A stretch of DNA of 34,419 nucleotides, taken from contig NZ_QEIO01000051.1 of NCBI RefSeq assembly GCF_003336425.1, forward strand, positions 1 through 34,419, in the 5' to 3' direction. Positions within the stretch are counted from its first letter, which is position 1; each line of letters begins with the position of its first letter. The notes under the pieces were generated by a model, which was given only the letters and a program-made list of their open reading frames with translations, was not told the DNA's origin and ran no database searches. The position numbers and the translations under genes were made by a program. This document shows, piece after piece, positions 1-9,654 of this stretch. Source of the DNA: Marinitenerispora sediminis (GTDB taxonomy: Bacteria; Actinomycetota; Actinomycetes; Streptosporangiales; Streptosporangiaceae).

Positions 1-3000
1 GTTGTCGTGCACGCCGACGCGCTCGACCCCCAGCACCTCGGCGAAGACCCCCGCCAGCACCCGCTCCGCCTCGGTACGCGGCGCGACGTGGCGCACCGCG
101 TCGTCGGCGCCCTCCTCCGGGGCCGGGAGCGCGCGCCGGTCGACCTTCCCGTTGGCGGTCACCGGCATGGCGTCCAGCCGGACCAGCACCGCCGGCACCA
201 GGTACTCCGGCAGCGTCTCGGCGAGCCGGGCGCGGACCGCGGCGGGGTCGGTGTCCGGCGCGTCGGCGACCAGGTAGCCGACCAGCCGGTGACCGCCGGA
301 CGCGGCCGGGCGCACCAGGACGGCGGCCTCGGCGACCCCGGGCTGGCGCAGCAGCGCGGCCTCCACCTCACCGGGCTCGATCCGGAAGCCGCGGATCTTC
401 ACCTGCGCGTCGGCCCGGCCGACGAACTCCAACTGGCCGTCAGCTCTCCAGCGCACCAGGTCCCCGGTCCGGTACAGCCGCTCCCCCGAACCCGACGGGT
501 CCGCGACGAACCGCTCGGCGGTCGCGTCCGGCCGCCGCCAATAGCCGCGGGCCACGCCCGCGCCTCCGACGTAGAGCTCGCCGACCACCCCGGCCGGGAC
601 CGCCCGCAGCAGCCCGTCCAGCACCAGCACCCGCATGCCGTCCAGCGGACCGCCGATCGGCGGGACCCCCGCGAGCGCGGCCTCGTCGAGGTCGGCGCAG
701 GTGGCGAAGGTGGTCGTCTCGGTCGGGCCGTACCCGTTGGCCACGCGGGTGTCCGGGCAGGCGGCGAGCACGTGGCGGACCGCGTTCGGGTTCGCCGCCT
801 CCCCACCGGTCAGCACCTCGCGGAGCCCCGCGAAGCACCCCGGCTCCTCGTGGGCGAACAGGTTGAACAGCGAGGCGGTCAGGAAGGCGCCGGTGACGGC
901 GTGCTCGGCGACCACGGCCGCGAACGCCCGGGCGTCCAGCCGCCCGGGCGGTGCGACGACCACGGTGCCGCCGGACAGCAGCGGCGCCCAGATCTCGTAG
1001 GTGGCGGCGTCGAAGGCGTGCGACGAGTGGAAGAGCACCCGGTCGTGCCGGCCGCCCCGCCACCGGCGGTCGGCGGCGAGCGCGGTGACGTCGCCGTGCG
1101 TGACGGCCACCCCCTTGGGAGCGCCACTCGACCCCGAGGTGAACATGACGTAGGCCAGGCGGCGCGGGTCCGGGCCGGCGGCGTCCGCGGCGGCACCGAC
1201 CACCGCGGGGGCCGCGCCGGCGGGCCGGCCGCGCTCGTCCAGGACCACGGTCGGCCGCTGCCCGCCGGCGGGCAGCCGGCCGGCCGAGGCGGTGTCGGTG
1301 AGGACGCACGCCGCGTCCGTCTCGGCGACCAGCCGGCCGATCCGCTCGGCCGGATCGCCGGGGTGCGCCGGCACGTAGCAGCCGCCGGCGCGCAGCACCG
1401 CGAGCATCGCGACCACGACGTGCGCGCCCCGCTCCAGGACCAGCACCACGGGCGACTCGGCGCGCACCCCGTGGGCACGCAGCCGGGCGGCCAGCGCGCG
1501 GGCGCGCTCGTCGAGCTCCGCGTAGGTCAGTTCGCCGTCCGGCCCCGCCAGCGCGCACGCGTCCGGGGTCGCCGCGACCTGCTGCGCGAACCGGTCCGTG
1601 ATCGCCACGGGCGGGGCCGCCGGGCCACCCCGGCCGCTCCTGCGCAGCAGCTCGCGTTCCGCGGCGGGCAGCAGGTCGAGTTCGGCCAGCCGGCGCTCGG
1701 GGTCGGCGACCGCCAGCGCGACGAGTTCCAGCAGCGCGTCGGCGAGGCGGGCGATCCGGTCGGCCGCGAAGAGGTCGGTGTTGTACTCGATCGCCACCCG
1801 CAGGCCGCCGTCGCGCTCCTGGAACTCGAAGACGAGGTCGAACAGCGACGACGTCCGGGGCAGCACCACCTCCTCGACGGCCAGCCCGTCCAGCTCGAAC
1901 CGCCCGCTGTGCGCGTTCTGCAGCACGACCATCGCCTGGAAGAGCGGGGTGCGGCTGGGGTCGCGCTCGGTGACCAGTTCCTCGACCAGCCGGTCGAACG
2001 GAACCTCGTTGTCGAACGCCTCCCGCACGGTGCCGCGCACGCCGGCGAGGAACGCGGCGACGGTGGCGGAGCGCTCCAGCACCAACCGGACCACCACCGG
2101 GTTGACGAAGAAGCCCACCAGGTCCTCGGTCTGGCGGTGGTAGCGCCCGGCGGAGGCCACCCCCACGGCGACGTCGCGGCTGCCCGACGCGGTGGCGAGC
2201 AGCAGCTGGGTGAGGGCGGTGAGCGTCACGAACAGCGTGCCGCCGTAGCGGCCCCCGAGCTCCCGCAGCGCGGCGGTGTCGGGTGCCGGCACCGTGCGGC
2301 GGTGCACGGCGCCGGCGGTCGTGCGGACCGGAGGGCGGGGATGGTCGGTCGGGAGCTCCAGCGGACGCACCCCGGCCAGCCGCTCCGCCCAGAAGTCGAG
2401 CCGGTCCCGCAGCCGGGGACCGGACCAGTGCCCGTCCTCCCACACCGCGAAGTCGGCGTAGCGCACCGGCAGGTCGGGCAGCGGTCCGGCGCCGGACCCG
2501 CTCTCGGCGCGGTACAGCGCGGCGAGGTCGCGGACCAGGACGTCCAGCGACCAGCCGTCGCTCACGATGTGGTGCGCGCTCAGCACCAGCACGTGCTCCT
2601 CGGCGGCGAGCCGGACCAGCAGCGCCCGGAACAGCGGTCCCCGCTCCAGGTCGAACGGCCGCTCCGCCTCGGCCGACAGCAGGGCGCCGAGCTCCGGTTC
2701 GCGGGCCACCGGGTCGAGGGCGCTCAGGTCCGCCTCGGTGAGGTCCACCCGCGCGTCGGCCGCGTCGCCGACCCGCTGCACCGGCGCGCCGTCCACCTCG
2801 TGGAAGGTGGTCCGCAGGCTCTCGTGCCGGAGGAGCAGCCCGTGCAGGGCGGCCGCCAGCGCGGCTGCCGACAGCGGGCCGCGCAGCCGGTACCCGCTCC
2901 CGGTGTAGTACTCGGTACCGCCGGTCTCGTACCGGTCCAGGAACCACAGTCGGCGCTGGGCGGAGGAGAGCGGCGCGGGACGGTCCGGGTCGGCGGGCGG

Positions 3001-4770
3001 GATCGCCCCGGCGCCGCCGGTGAGCCCGTGGGCGGCCAGGCCCGCGACGGTGGGGTGCGCGAACAGGGCGCGCCGGTCCGCGGCCGCGCCCAGGCGGGCC
3101 TCGATCCGGGAGAGGACGCGGGCGGCGAGGATCGAGTCGCCGCCGAGCTCGAAGAAGTCCGCGTGGATCCCGACCCGGGGCACGCCCAGCGCCGCCGCGA
3201 ACTCCTCGGCGATGGCGTGCTCGGTCGCGTCGCGGGGGGCGGAGTGGGGCTCCGCCGGGGCGGCGGCCTCCGGGGCGGGCAGCGCCGCCCGGTCGATCTT
3301 GCCGTTGACGGTGGTGGGCAGCGCGTCGAGCAGGACGGCCGCCGAGGGCACCATGTAGCCGGGCAGGGTCCGGCCGAGGGCGGCCCGGACGCCGGCGGGG
3401 GCGAGGCCGGCGCCGGGCGACGGCACGACGTAGGCCACCAGCCGCGGGCGGCCCGGGCGGTCCTCGCGCAGCACCACCGCCGCGTGCCGCACGCCGGGCA
3501 GCGCGGTGAGGGCCGCCTCGACCTCGCCCGGTTCGATCCGGTGGCCGCGCAGCTTGACCTGCTGGTCGGTCCGCCCGGCGAACTCCGGCTCGCCGTCGGG
3601 CCGCACCCGCGCCCGGTCGCCGGTCCGGTACATCCGGGCGCCCGGCGGCCCGAACGGGTCGGCGACGAACCGCTCCGCGGTCAGGCCCGGCCGCCGCCAG
3701 TACCCGCGGGCCAGTCCGGCTCCGCCCACGTACAGCTCACCGACCCCGCCGGGCCCGACCGGGCGCAGCCCGGCGTCCAGGACGTACACCGCGGTACCGT
3801 CGACCGCCCGGCCCAGCGGCGGGGTCCCGCCGCCGGACAGCGGAGCGCTCATCGTGGCGCAGACGGTGGTCTCCGTCGGCCCGTACCCGTTGAGGAGCAC
3901 GCGGCCGCGGGACCAGGTGTCCGCGAGTTCGCCGGGGCACGCCTCGCCGGCGACCATCATCGTGCCCAGGTCGGGGAGGTCCGCGCCGGGCAGGCCCGGC
4001 AGCACGGCCGGCGGCAGGACGGCGTGCGTGACGCGGTGCTCGCGCAGGGTGCGCGCGAGGGCGTCGCCGAGCAGCCGTTCGCGGGGCGGCACCACCAGGG
4101 CGGCGCCGTTGAGCAGCGCCATGCAGAGCTCGAAGACCGCGGCGTCGAACCCGGGCGAGGCGAACTGCAGCACGCGGGAGTCCGGCCGCACCCGCATGCG
4201 CTCGCGCTGCGTCCGGGCGAGGTCGGCGACGCCGCGGTGCGGCACCACGACGCCCTTCGGGCGTCCCGTCGACCCCGAGGTGTAGATCAGGTAGGCGGCG
4301 TCGTCCGGTCCGAGGTCCGCGCGGACCGGGCGGGCGGCGGTGTCGTCCGCCCGCTCGACCGGGATGCGCCGGACGCCCTCGGGTGGCGCGTCGAGCAGGC
4401 GGCCCTGGGCGAGCAGGAGCCGGGCACCGGAGTCGGCGAGCATGTACTCCAGCCGCCGCCTCGGATGCGCGGGGTCCAGCGGCAGGTACACGCCGCCGGC
4501 CCGCATGACGGCGAGCGGCGCGACGACCGATTCCGCGCCCCGGTGCACGCAGACCCCGACGAAGGCGCCCCGCGTGATCCCGCTCTCGACGAGGACCACG
4601 GCCAGCCGGTCCACCCGGTCGCGCAGCTCCGCGTAGCTCAGCGTCCCCGACTCCGTCACCAGCGCCGTCCCCTCCGGCCCGGCGAGCACCCGCTCGTCGA
4701 ACAGGTCCGGCACCGGCCGCGCCGCGCCGGGGACGGCGTCGCTCCGCTCGGCTTCGTGGGCAGCACGCAC
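1..4770 (-). CDS. Nonribosomal peptide synthetase, initiating subunit (A-PCP-C-A-PCP..., 3' end outside window)
   Basis: Modular enzyme that activates amino acids as adenylates, tethers them to phosphopantetheine and condenses them. The 1590 codons seen are open to the window edge. Domains: A1 about residues 18-490 (core [24 protein letters not shown]); PCP1 with the GGDS serine at residue 546; condensation domain about 600-1030 with HHIVSDG at 733-739; A2 about 1045-1530 ([28 protein letters not shown]); then the beginning of a second PCP. The absence of an N-terminal C domain makes this the starter subunit. Aligned by eye to GrsA, the A1 pocket reads roughly D-A-F-V-M-A-G-V-C, which I cannot assign. 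A2 reads D-A-Y-F-L-G-G-T-F, close to Val/Ile-type codes (inference). The GTG start at 4770 is preceded by GAAGGAG. It lies 168 nt downstream of the serine hydrolase gene on the same strand, probably one operon. Confidence 0.95.
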   Translation of the reverse strand, partial: MRAAHEAERSDAVPGAARPVPDLFDERVLAGPEGTALVTESGTLSYAELRDRVDRLAVVLVESGITRGAFVGVCVHRGAESVVAPLAVMRAGGVYLPLDPAHPRRRLEYMLADSGARLLLAQGRLLDAPPEGVRRIPVERADDTAARPVRADLGPDDAAYLIYTSGSTGRPKGVVVPHRGVADLARTQRERMRVRPDSRVLQFASPGFDAAVFELCMALLNGAALVVPPRERLLGDALARTLREHRVTHAVLPPAVLPGLPGADLPDLGTMMVAGEACPGELADTWSRGRVLLNGYGPTETTVCATMSAPLSGGGTPPLGRAVDGTAVYVLDAGLRPVGPGGVGELYVGGAGLARGYWRRPGLTAERFVADPFGPPGARMYRTGDRARVRPDGEPEFAGRTDQQVKLRGHRIEPGEVEAALTALPGVRHAAVVLREDRPGRPRLVAYVVPSPGAGLAPAGVRAALGRTLPGYMVPSAAVLLDALPTTVNGKIDRAALPAPEAAAPAEPHSAPRDATEHAIAEEFAAALGVPRVGIHADFFELGGDSILAARVLSRIEARLGAAADRRALFAHPTVAGLAAHGLTGGAGAIPPADPDRPAPLSSAQRRLWFLDRYETGGTEYYTGSGYRLRGPLSAAALAAALHGLLLRHESLRTTFHEVDGAPVQRVGDAADARVDLTEADLSALDPVAREPELGALLSAEAERPFDLERGPLFRALLVRLAAEEHVLVLSAHHIVSDGWSLDVLVRDLAALYRAESGSGAGPLPDLPVRYADFAVWEDGHWSGPRLRDRLDFWAERLAGVRPLELPTDHPRPPVRTTAGAVHRRTVPAPDTAALRELGGRYGGTLFVTLTALTQLLLATASGSRDVAVGVASAGRYHRQTEDLVGFFVNPVVVRLVLERSATVAAFLAGVRGTVREAFDNEVPFDRLVEELVTERDPSRTPLFQAMVVLQNAHSGRFELDGLAVEEVVLPRTSSLFDLVFEFQERDGGLRVAIEYNTDLFAADRIARLADALLELVALAVADPERRLAELDLLPAAERELLRRSGRGGPAAPPVAITDRFAQQVAATPDACALAGPDGELTYAELDERARALAARLRAHGVRAESPVVLVLERGAHVVVAMLAVLRAGGCYVPAHPGDPAERIGRLVAETDAACVLTDTASAGRLPAGGQRPTVVLDERGRPAGAAPAVVGAAADAAGPDPRRLAYVMFTSGSSGAPKGVAVTHGDVTALAADRRWRGGRHDRVLFHSSHAFDAATYEIWAPLLSGGTVVVAPPGRLDARAFAAVVAEHAVTGAFLTASLFNLFAHEEPGCFAGLREVLTGGEAANPNAVRHVLAACPDTRVANGYGPTETTTFATCADLDEAALAGVPPIGGPLDGMRVLVLDGLLRAVPAGVVGELYVGGAGVARGYWRRPDATAERFVADPSGSGERLYRTGDLVRWRADGQLEFVGRADAQVKIRGFRIEPGEVEAALLRQPGVAEAAVLVRPAASGGHRLVGYLVADAPDTDPAAVRARLAETLPEYLVPAVLVRLDAMPVTANGKVDRRALPAPEEGADDAVRHVAPRTEAERVLAGVFAEVLGVERVGVHDN

Positions 4771-4938
4771 GTTGGCTCCTTCTCGGGGTCAGGACTGGGG
4801 CGGCGGTGGGATCCGCCGGTCGCGCGGCGGCCCGGCGGCGGGAACGCGGGGAGCACCAGCGCGAGGCCGGGCAGGCGGGCGCGAGACCGCTCCGCGCCGG
4901 GGCCCGGGCGGCGGCCGAGGCGGCCCGTGGGGTCGCGG

Positions 4939-6294
4939 TCAGGCCGCGCGCCGGACGGCGGCTCCGGCGCGGCGCAGCGTCCGGCCGTTGTACTGCAGGG
5001 CGCCGGGCAGGAACCGGCCGGTGAACGCCGTTCCCGGGGCAGCGTCGCCGCCGTCGGCGGCGGCGGGGCGGACGGTGAAGGCGAGGTCGGCGCCGACCGT
5101 CAGCGCCCCGGAGAAGCCGTTGGAGACGTCGAACCGGAGGCCGCCCCGGGCGTCCGGGGCGACCCGGACCGCGATGTCGCCGTTGGCGTAGGCGCCGGCG
5201 AACCGTTCGACGGCGCACGGCGGCCGCCCGCTCGGTACGGGCTGGTGGTAGTGCCCGACGCGCAGTCCGGCGTTGTGGAGCTCCACGACCAGGTCCTCCC
5301 ACATCGCCAGCCCGCTGGTGGCGTTGGTGGTGAGCGCCACCGCGGTCCGGCCGGCGGGGTGCACCCGGACGTTGCAGGTGCCGCCGTCGAGCGTGCCGTC
5401 ATGGCCGAGCCACACGGTGTCGCCCGCCCGGTAGCGGCCCCAGCCGGCACCCCAGCCGTCGGCCAGGCCGAACGGGACGGCCGCGGGAACGGCGCGGGCC
5501 ATCTCCGCCAGCACCTCGGGCGCGGCGATGTCGGCGGCCAGGGCCGCGTCGTCCTCGGTCATGAAGGCGCGTGCGAAGTCCACCAGGTCGCCGGCGCCGC
5601 CCGCGAGGCCGCCGGCGGCGGCGAGGGTCGGCTCCACGTGGAAGTCCACCGGCGCCACCCGCCCGGTCCGGGCTTCCACCGTGTGGCCGCTCACCGTCGC
5701 CGGCCGGGCGCCGGGCCGGCGGGCGTCGTACACGAAGGCCAGGCGCAGACCGGTGGGCGCCGCCAGGTACCCCTCCAGCGCCTCCCACCAGTCGAGGCCG
5801 GTGAGCACCTCGACGAGATGGGCCGCGACCGCGTAGCCGGTGTTGGAGTAGGAGAACGCGGTGCCGGGCGCGCCGACCGGCTCCTGCCGCAGCACGGAGT
5901 CGAAGTGCCGGCGCAGCGAGGTTCCGCGCAGCGGCTCGCCCGCGTGGTCGGAGACCAGGCCCGCCGTGTGGCTGAGCAGCTGCCGCGCCGTCGCCGCGGC
6001 CAGCGGATGGTGCGGCGCGATCCTCCGCGCGCCGAGGTGCTCGCCGATCGGCCGGTCGAGGTCGAGCTCGCCCTCCTCCACCAGCTGCATGGCCAGGGCG
6101 GCGGTGAAGACCTTGCTGACGGATCCGAACGCGAACCGGGAGCGGGGCGAGACGGGTTCCGGGCTCTCGACGCGCTCCACGCCGTGGCACAGCTCGAACC
6201 GTTCACCCTCGCGGTAGATCGCGAGCTGCGCTCCCGGAACGCGGTGCCGGCAGGCCAGCTTCGCCAGCACGTCGGCCACGTGACCTCGGTCCAT
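4939..6294 (-). CDS. Serine hydrolase of beta-lactamase/PBP fold; probable stand-alone NRPS cyclase (SurE-like)
   Basis: 451 residues. Active-site motifs of the class C beta-lactamase/DD-peptidase fold are visible: SxxK at S58-K61 (GSVSK), YSN at 149-151, and GHDGT with H298. The remaining ~140 residues are beta-rich and resemble the lipocalin-like tail of PBP-type thioesterases. In SurE, which cyclises surugamide off the carrier protein, the catalytic residues are close to S63, K66, Y154, N156 and H305, so order and spacing agree well (recalled values, not computed). No Sec or lipoprotein signal is seen at the N terminus, which argues for cytoplasmic action rather than cell-wall work. The gene directly precedes the NRPS on the same strand. 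A strong ribosome site (GGAGGGGGAGAG) sits before the ATG at 6294. A generic esterase or resistance beta-lactamase is the alternative. Confidence 0.85.
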   Translation of the reverse strand: MDRGHVADVLAKLACRHRVPGAQLAIYREGERFELCHGVERVESPEPVSPRSRFAFGSVSKVFTAALAMQLVEEGELDLDRPIGEHLGARRIAPHHPLAAATARQLLSHTAGLVSDHAGEPLRGTSLRRHFDSVLRQEPVGAPGTAFSYSNTGYAVAAHLVEVLTGLDWWEALEGYLAAPTGLRLAFVYDARRPGARPATVSGHTVEARTGRVAPVDFHVEPTLAAAGGLAGGAGDLVDFARAFMTEDDAALAADIAAPEVLAEMARAVPAAVPFGLADGWGAGWGRYRAGDTVWLGHDGTLDGGTCNVRVHPAGRTAVALTTNATSGLAMWEDLVVELHNAGLRVGHYHQPVPSGRPPCAVERFAGAYANGDIAVRVAPDARGGLRFDVSNGFSGALTVGADLAFTVRPAAADGGDAAPGTAFTGRFLPGALQYNGRTLRRAGAAVRRAA

Positions 6295-6351
6295 CGCTCT
6301 CCCCCTCCGGCGCGTGCGTCGGCGACGACCCGGTGCGCGCGTCCTGCTCTC

Positions 6352-6411
6352 CCTCCAGCGGTACAGCCCGCTCTAGGTGCGGGGTAGAGCTGGCTGTACC
6401 TCTGTTGGAGG
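6352..6411. promoter_or_regulatory. Long inverted repeat upstream of the cyclase-NRPS operon, candidate operator
   Basis: Two 15-nt arms, 6361-6375 and 6385-6399, match at 14 of 15 positions when one is reverse-complemented (GTACAGCC-GCTCTA type). A 9-nt centre separates them. Outer arms CCTCCA (6352-6357) and TGGAGG (6406-6411) extend the symmetry. It lies 58-117 nt upstream of the ATG at 6294, where an operator or promoter-proximal site would be expected. The binding protein is unknown. Confidence 0.6.
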
Positions 6412-6416
6412 CTTCC

Positions 6417-6446
6417 GGATATTGCGGGGAATCCGCAACTGTATCC
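6417..6446. promoter_or_regulatory. Second inverted repeat upstream of the cyclase-NRPS operon
   Basis: Core TTGCGG (6422-6427), 5-nt spacer, CCGCAA (6433-6438), a perfect 17-bp hyphenated palindrome. It is flanked by GGATA (6417-6421) and TATCC (6442-6446), which are also complementary. It stands next to the longer inverted repeat, in a locally AT-richer stretch, so it is probably a second regulator site or part of the promoter region. Confidence 0.5.
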
Positions 6447-7295
6447 GGCGCAGGCCGAAAACCACGGACGTTTACCCCGATCACTCGTCGAACCGGTACC
6501 TCGTACGAGAAAATCCGTTATATCGGCGACGCAATGGCGAGAACTCTCCACGGATCCGCATTTCCCCCGCACGCCTTGCCGAAAATGACAGAACGGGCTT
6601 TTCCCCCGATTTCAAGAGCAGTGCGGTCGACCGCTGTCCGGACTGCCCGGCCGCGCGGCCGGCGTGGACGGGACGAGTCACCGCAGGTACCGGCGCGTCC
6701 GCGCGGAAGGCGCGGCAGGCACCGGGCGGGCCCGCGCCGCCGCGCGGGTCCGAACACCTCCGGGGCACGCGGCCCCGTGGCCGCTGTCGGCCGCGTCGCG
6801 TGCGGGCGAATACCTGACTTCCCGACCGCGCCTCTGATAGCGCCGCCGCCATTAACCACCGGTTCGCACATGACCGTTCCATGGCGCTTTCCGACCGCGG
6901 TCCTTCGGCGGTTCGGCGGTCCCCGCATTCCGCGCCCGTGTCCCTGGAATCCCTCCGGGGCCGGCCATCGGGACGGCGTGGCGCGCCCGGCGGCGCGTCC
7001 GCGGAGCCACGCCCGAGGCCGCGCGGGCGGGCGGACGCACCGCCGCTCCGGCACCGCCGGGCGGGCCCCCAGAGGGCGCCCGGCCGACGGGCGCCGGCCC
7101 CCGCCGGGGCGGGGCTGCCGAGCGGCAGGCGGGCGCCTCCGGAGGCGGTACGGCGGCCGCGGGCCGGTGCGGCCCGTCCCTGTCGTCCGGCGCCGCGGCG
7201 CCGGCGACCACGCCCCCATGACGGCGGCGGCCGCCGCCCGAAAAAAAATCGGTGCGACGGCCGCCGTAGGGACCGGAAAGAGGGAATCGGTCGTG
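6447..7295. other. Intergenic region without a credible gene
   Basis: Reading frames here are Arg/Pro/Gly-rich, lack ribosome sites and show no domain. The part from about 6447 to 6620 is less GC-rich than its surroundings and probably belongs to the upstream control region of the NRPS operon. The part from about 6900 to 7220 is extremely GC-rich. Near 7240-7275, read on the minus strand, a short ACGG/CCGT stem followed by eight T may help end transcription of the phosphatase gene. That is weak because the T run is displaced by several bases. Confidence 0.5.
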
Positions 7296-8180
7296 TTATC
7301 GTTTTCCGGCCAGGAAACGTTCGCGTTCTCGGCCGGACCACAATTCGCGGCCCCGCCATGGCCACCATGTTGCGGTCCGCCCCTCGGGGATCATCCGGTC
7401 CAGCCGGATCATGAGCCGCAAGGCGAGTCCACCGGCGATCATCCCGGCCACCAGGTCGGTGAACCAGTGAAAGTGCAGGAATGCGGAGACCGCCGACTGG
7501 ATGATGGCGATCGAGACGATGGCGTAGGCCAGCCTGCGGATGATGTGCGGGCGCGCTGCACGGTACCGGATGATGAGGAACAGCACGAGGCCGTAGATGC
7601 AGATGGCGTTGGCTCCGTGGCCCGACGGGAACGACACCCCGCCGTTGTCGGAGAAGAACGAGGGGTCCAGGGTCCGCGGGTGGTTGCGCGCCAGGAGCAG
7701 CTTCATCGACGCGACCAGGCAGATCATGCCGAAGACGCCAGACGCGCCGAGGATGATCGGGCGCCATGAGCGGTGCCAGTAGGCGAGCTGGAACGCGACG
7801 AGGGTGAGCACCGGCAGCGCCACGAACCGCGAGGCGATCGTGTCCGGCCAGAGGATGAGGAAGACCCGCACCTCCGACCAGTAGGGCCGCGGAAGGGTGT
7901 TGATCAGGTTGTCGATCGGATGCAGCGGCCCGGCCGCGAGCACCGTCATGGTGATCAACGCCACAGCGAGGCCGATGGCGATCTTGTCCGACGCCAGCCC
8001 CCAGATGATCTCGCCCCAGCTGGGCCAGGTCACCGTCGGTGCCGGGCGGCGTGAGCCGGCGAGACGGCCCGGGGAGCGCCTTCGGCGCTCGATCCCGCCG
8101 TCGCCGGCGACTCTGTGGAGGTACGAGGGAATCCCGGCCCGATAAGGCGGCTTCGGCCGGATCCGCAATGTGTGCATCAT
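7296..8180 (-). CDS. PAP2-family membrane phosphatase with variant active-site motifs
   Basis: 294 residues with about five to six hydrophobic segments from residue 68 to 255. It has the PAP2 (phosphatidic acid phosphatase type 2/haloperoxidase) signature PSGH at 185-188 and a final HWFTD (H238, D242). Family members hydrolyse lipid phosphates such as phosphatidate or undecaprenyl pyrophosphate at the outer face of the membrane. Two conserved arginines look replaced: motif 1, normally K-x6-R-P, reads K160-x6-H167-P168; motif 3, normally S-R-x5-H-x3-D, has Ser232 at the Arg position. The first ~50 residues are basic and without a membrane segment, so translation may start further in than the ATG at 8180. 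It is separated from the NRPS operon by 1 kb and has no evident functional link to it. Confidence 0.8.
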   Translation of the reverse strand: MMHTLRIRPKPPYRAGIPSYLHRVAGDGGIERRRRSPGRLAGSRRPAPTVTWPSWGEIIWGLASDKIAIGLAVALITMTVLAAGPLHPIDNLINTLPRPYWSEVRVFLILWPDTIASRFVALPVLTLVAFQLAYWHRSWRPIILGASGVFGMICLVASMKLLLARNHPRTLDPSFFSDNGGVSFPSGHGANAICIYGLVLFLIIRYRAARPHIIRRLAYAIVSIAIIQSAVSAFLHFHWFTDLVAGMIAGGLALRLMIRLDRMIPEGRTATWWPWRGRELWSGRERERFLAGKR

Positions 8181-8701
8181 GTGCTCAGTGCTGTCTCACG
8201 AGGTGTGGGCTGGCCTGCGGCACGGTCGTGCGTAAGGGGGACGGGCTCGCCGCTGGATCTGGTTGTCGGGTCGTGGTCGGGCGGACGCGCCGGGTGACGC
8301 GCCCGGTGCAGCCGGGAATCGGGGGTTCCGAGTGCCGACGCGAGGCCCGCCGCCGGGGGGCGACGAGGGTGACCGCGGCGGACCGCGGGGCCTCTCACCA
8401 CGGATCCGTCGACCCCTCGGGGGCGGGTCGTCAGGCCGCGGCGGCCAGTTTTCAGAACATTTCCGACAGGAGAGCATAGCGCCCCGCGGTGTCACCGCAT
8501 GCGAAGCCCCATTGAATACGATCGTCCTACCTCGCGCTTTGCCCACGGGTAAGGCGGCGAGCGCGGATTGTTCACCATGGTGGCACCCCGGCGTCCCGTG
8601 TCAACACACATCCGCACCGCGCGTCCGCTCGGCGTGCCGGCCGTGTGGCACCCTCTCTGAGGGGCTGACGCCCGCCCCGAGCACCAAGAGAAAGGCCGTT
8701 G
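8181..8701. other. Divergent intergenic region between phosphatase and GntR gene
   Basis: About 520 nt with no credible gene. It is AT-richer from about 8440 to 8600 and should contain promoters for both flanking genes. A perfect 10-bp palindrome CACCATGGTG lies at 8573-8582, and GTGTCAACAC a little downstream contains a TTGACA hexamer on the minus strand. Neither can be tied to a regulator from sequence alone. Confidence 0.45.
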
Positions 8702-9379
8702 ATGGTCGACCTCCCTGAGAGGCCGGAAGACACCTCGCGATTGGCCCGCAACCCACTGCGGGAGCAGATCCGGCGCGTCCTCGTCGACGGGCTGCTCTCC
8801 GGGCGGTGGCAGCCGGGCGAGCGCATCGTCGAGCGGCGTGTCGCGGCGGAACTCAACGTGAGCCAGGCGCCGGTGCGGGAGGCGCTGCGCGAACTGGAGA
8901 CACTGCGGCTGATCGAGTCGGTTCCGAACAAGGGAGCCCGCGTCCGGGACTTCGGAGTCGCGGACATGGCGGAGATCTACCCCGTGCGGGCCGGGTTGGA
9001 ACTGGTGGCGGCCGAGTTGGCCGCCGACCGGCTCGCCGACGACATCCGGCCGCTGGAGCGCGAGGTGGAGGCGCTGCGGCGGGCCACGGCCGTCGGCGAC
9101 GTCGAGGAGCAGATCCGGCACAGCGTGGAGTTCCACCGCGAGATCGTCCGCGCCGCCGACAACAGCGTGCTGCTGCACACCTGGGAGTCGCTGGGGGTGG
9201 AGGTCTGGACGGCGCTCTCGGTCCGCTGGCTGCACATGGAGCTGCACGCCAAGGCCGCCGACCACCGCCAGATCACCGAGGCGTTCCGGCGGCGCGACCC
9301 GCAGGCCGGGCGGATGCTCAGCGACCACGTGCTCAACTACGTCGAGGCGGCACTGAAGTCGCGCGACGCGGTGGGATAG
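8702..9379 (+). CDS. GntR-family transcriptional regulator, FadR/FCD subfamily
   Basis: 225 residues. An N-terminal winged helix-turn-helix of GntR type (about 18-80; LREQIRRVLVDGLLSGRWQPGERI, then SQAPVREALRELE) is followed by an all-helical FCD ligand-binding domain that includes HSVEFHREIV and SDHV. FCD regulators typically sense carboxylic acids. It stands just upstream of, and in the same direction as, the 2-oxoacid dehydrogenase genes, so it is a likely PdhR-like local regulator responding to pyruvate or a related acid (inference). The 25-bp palindrome at 9459-9483 is the obvious candidate operator. Start chosen at ATG 8702 with GAGAAAGG upstream; an adjacent in-frame TTG at 8699 is less likely. 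Confidence 0.92.
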   Translation: MVDLPERPEDTSRLARNPLREQIRRVLVDGLLSGRWQPGERIVERRVAAELNVSQAPVREALRELETLRLIESVPNKGARVRDFGVADMAEIYPVRAGLELVAAELAADRLADDIRPLEREVEALRRATAVGDVEEQIRHSVEFHREIVRAADNSVLLHTWESLGVEVWTALSVRWLHMELHAKAADHRQITEAFRRRDPQAGRMLSDHVLNYVEAALKSRDAVG

Positions 9380-9383
9380 CGTG

Positions 9384-9415
9384 GCGGCGCGCCGGGCGAT
9401 CATGCCCGCGGCGCC
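9384..9415 (+). terminator. Imperfect GC hairpin after the GntR gene
   Basis: Twelve-base arms (GGCGCGCCGGGC against GCCCGCGGCGCC) pair imperfectly around a GATCAT loop. It starts about 5 nt after the stop codon and has no T tract, which is common for actinomycete terminators. Confidence 0.4.
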
Positions 9416-9458
9416 CCTGGCCATACCGTACGAATAGTCGTGGATGTCCCCTAAAGTC

Positions 9459-9490
9459 GTATTGATCGATCATCGATCAGTACGTAGAGT
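9459..9490 (+). promoter_or_regulatory. Promoter overlapped by a 25-bp palindrome, in front of the dehydrogenase operon
   Basis: TGATCGAT (9463-9470), one central base, ATCGATCA (9472-9479) form a perfect palindrome. It extends to 9459-9483 with only one mismatched pair. Within and beside it are TTGATC (9462-9467) and TAGAGT (9485-9490), spaced 17 nt, a good fit to an actinobacterial housekeeping promoter. The geometry implies repression by a dimer bound over the -35/spacer. The predicted leader to the ATG at 9655 is about 160 nt. Confidence 0.7.
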
Positions 9491-9654
9491 GTGCGCGACG
9501 AACGTCACACCGCACAGCCACTCTCGCGCGCCCGCCGTTGAGCCCGGCGCCGGCGCGGGGTCCATGGCCGCCCGTATCCGTGGGGCCGTTGACCCGGTCT
9601 GCTCCGAGCCCACCGGCCCGGAGCCGGCCGCCACGCACGTAGAAAGGCACCAGC

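Noticed and set aside
7-6387. An open frame of more than 2100 codons on the plus strand across the NRPS region
   Set aside because: It is the antisense shadow of the NRPS and cyclase genes; its Arg/His/Pro/Gly-rich translation has no domain, while the minus strand shows full NRPS core motifs.
6333-7769. A 478-codon plus-strand frame crossing the phosphatase 3' end
   Set aside because: No ribosome site and no domain. It overlaps the phosphatase gene antisense, and its codon third positions do not show the GC bias of real genes here.
8573-8610. TTGACA hexamer and CACCATGGTG palindrome upstream of the GntR gene as a defined promoter/operator
   Set aside because: No matching -10 hexamer at proper spacing and the distance to the phosphatase start is about 400 nt; kept only as a remark on the gap.
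8492-9424. A 310-codon minus-strand frame over the GntR gene
   Set aside because: Antisense to a clear GntR/FCD regulator; its translation is His/Gln/Arg-rich with no recognisable fold.
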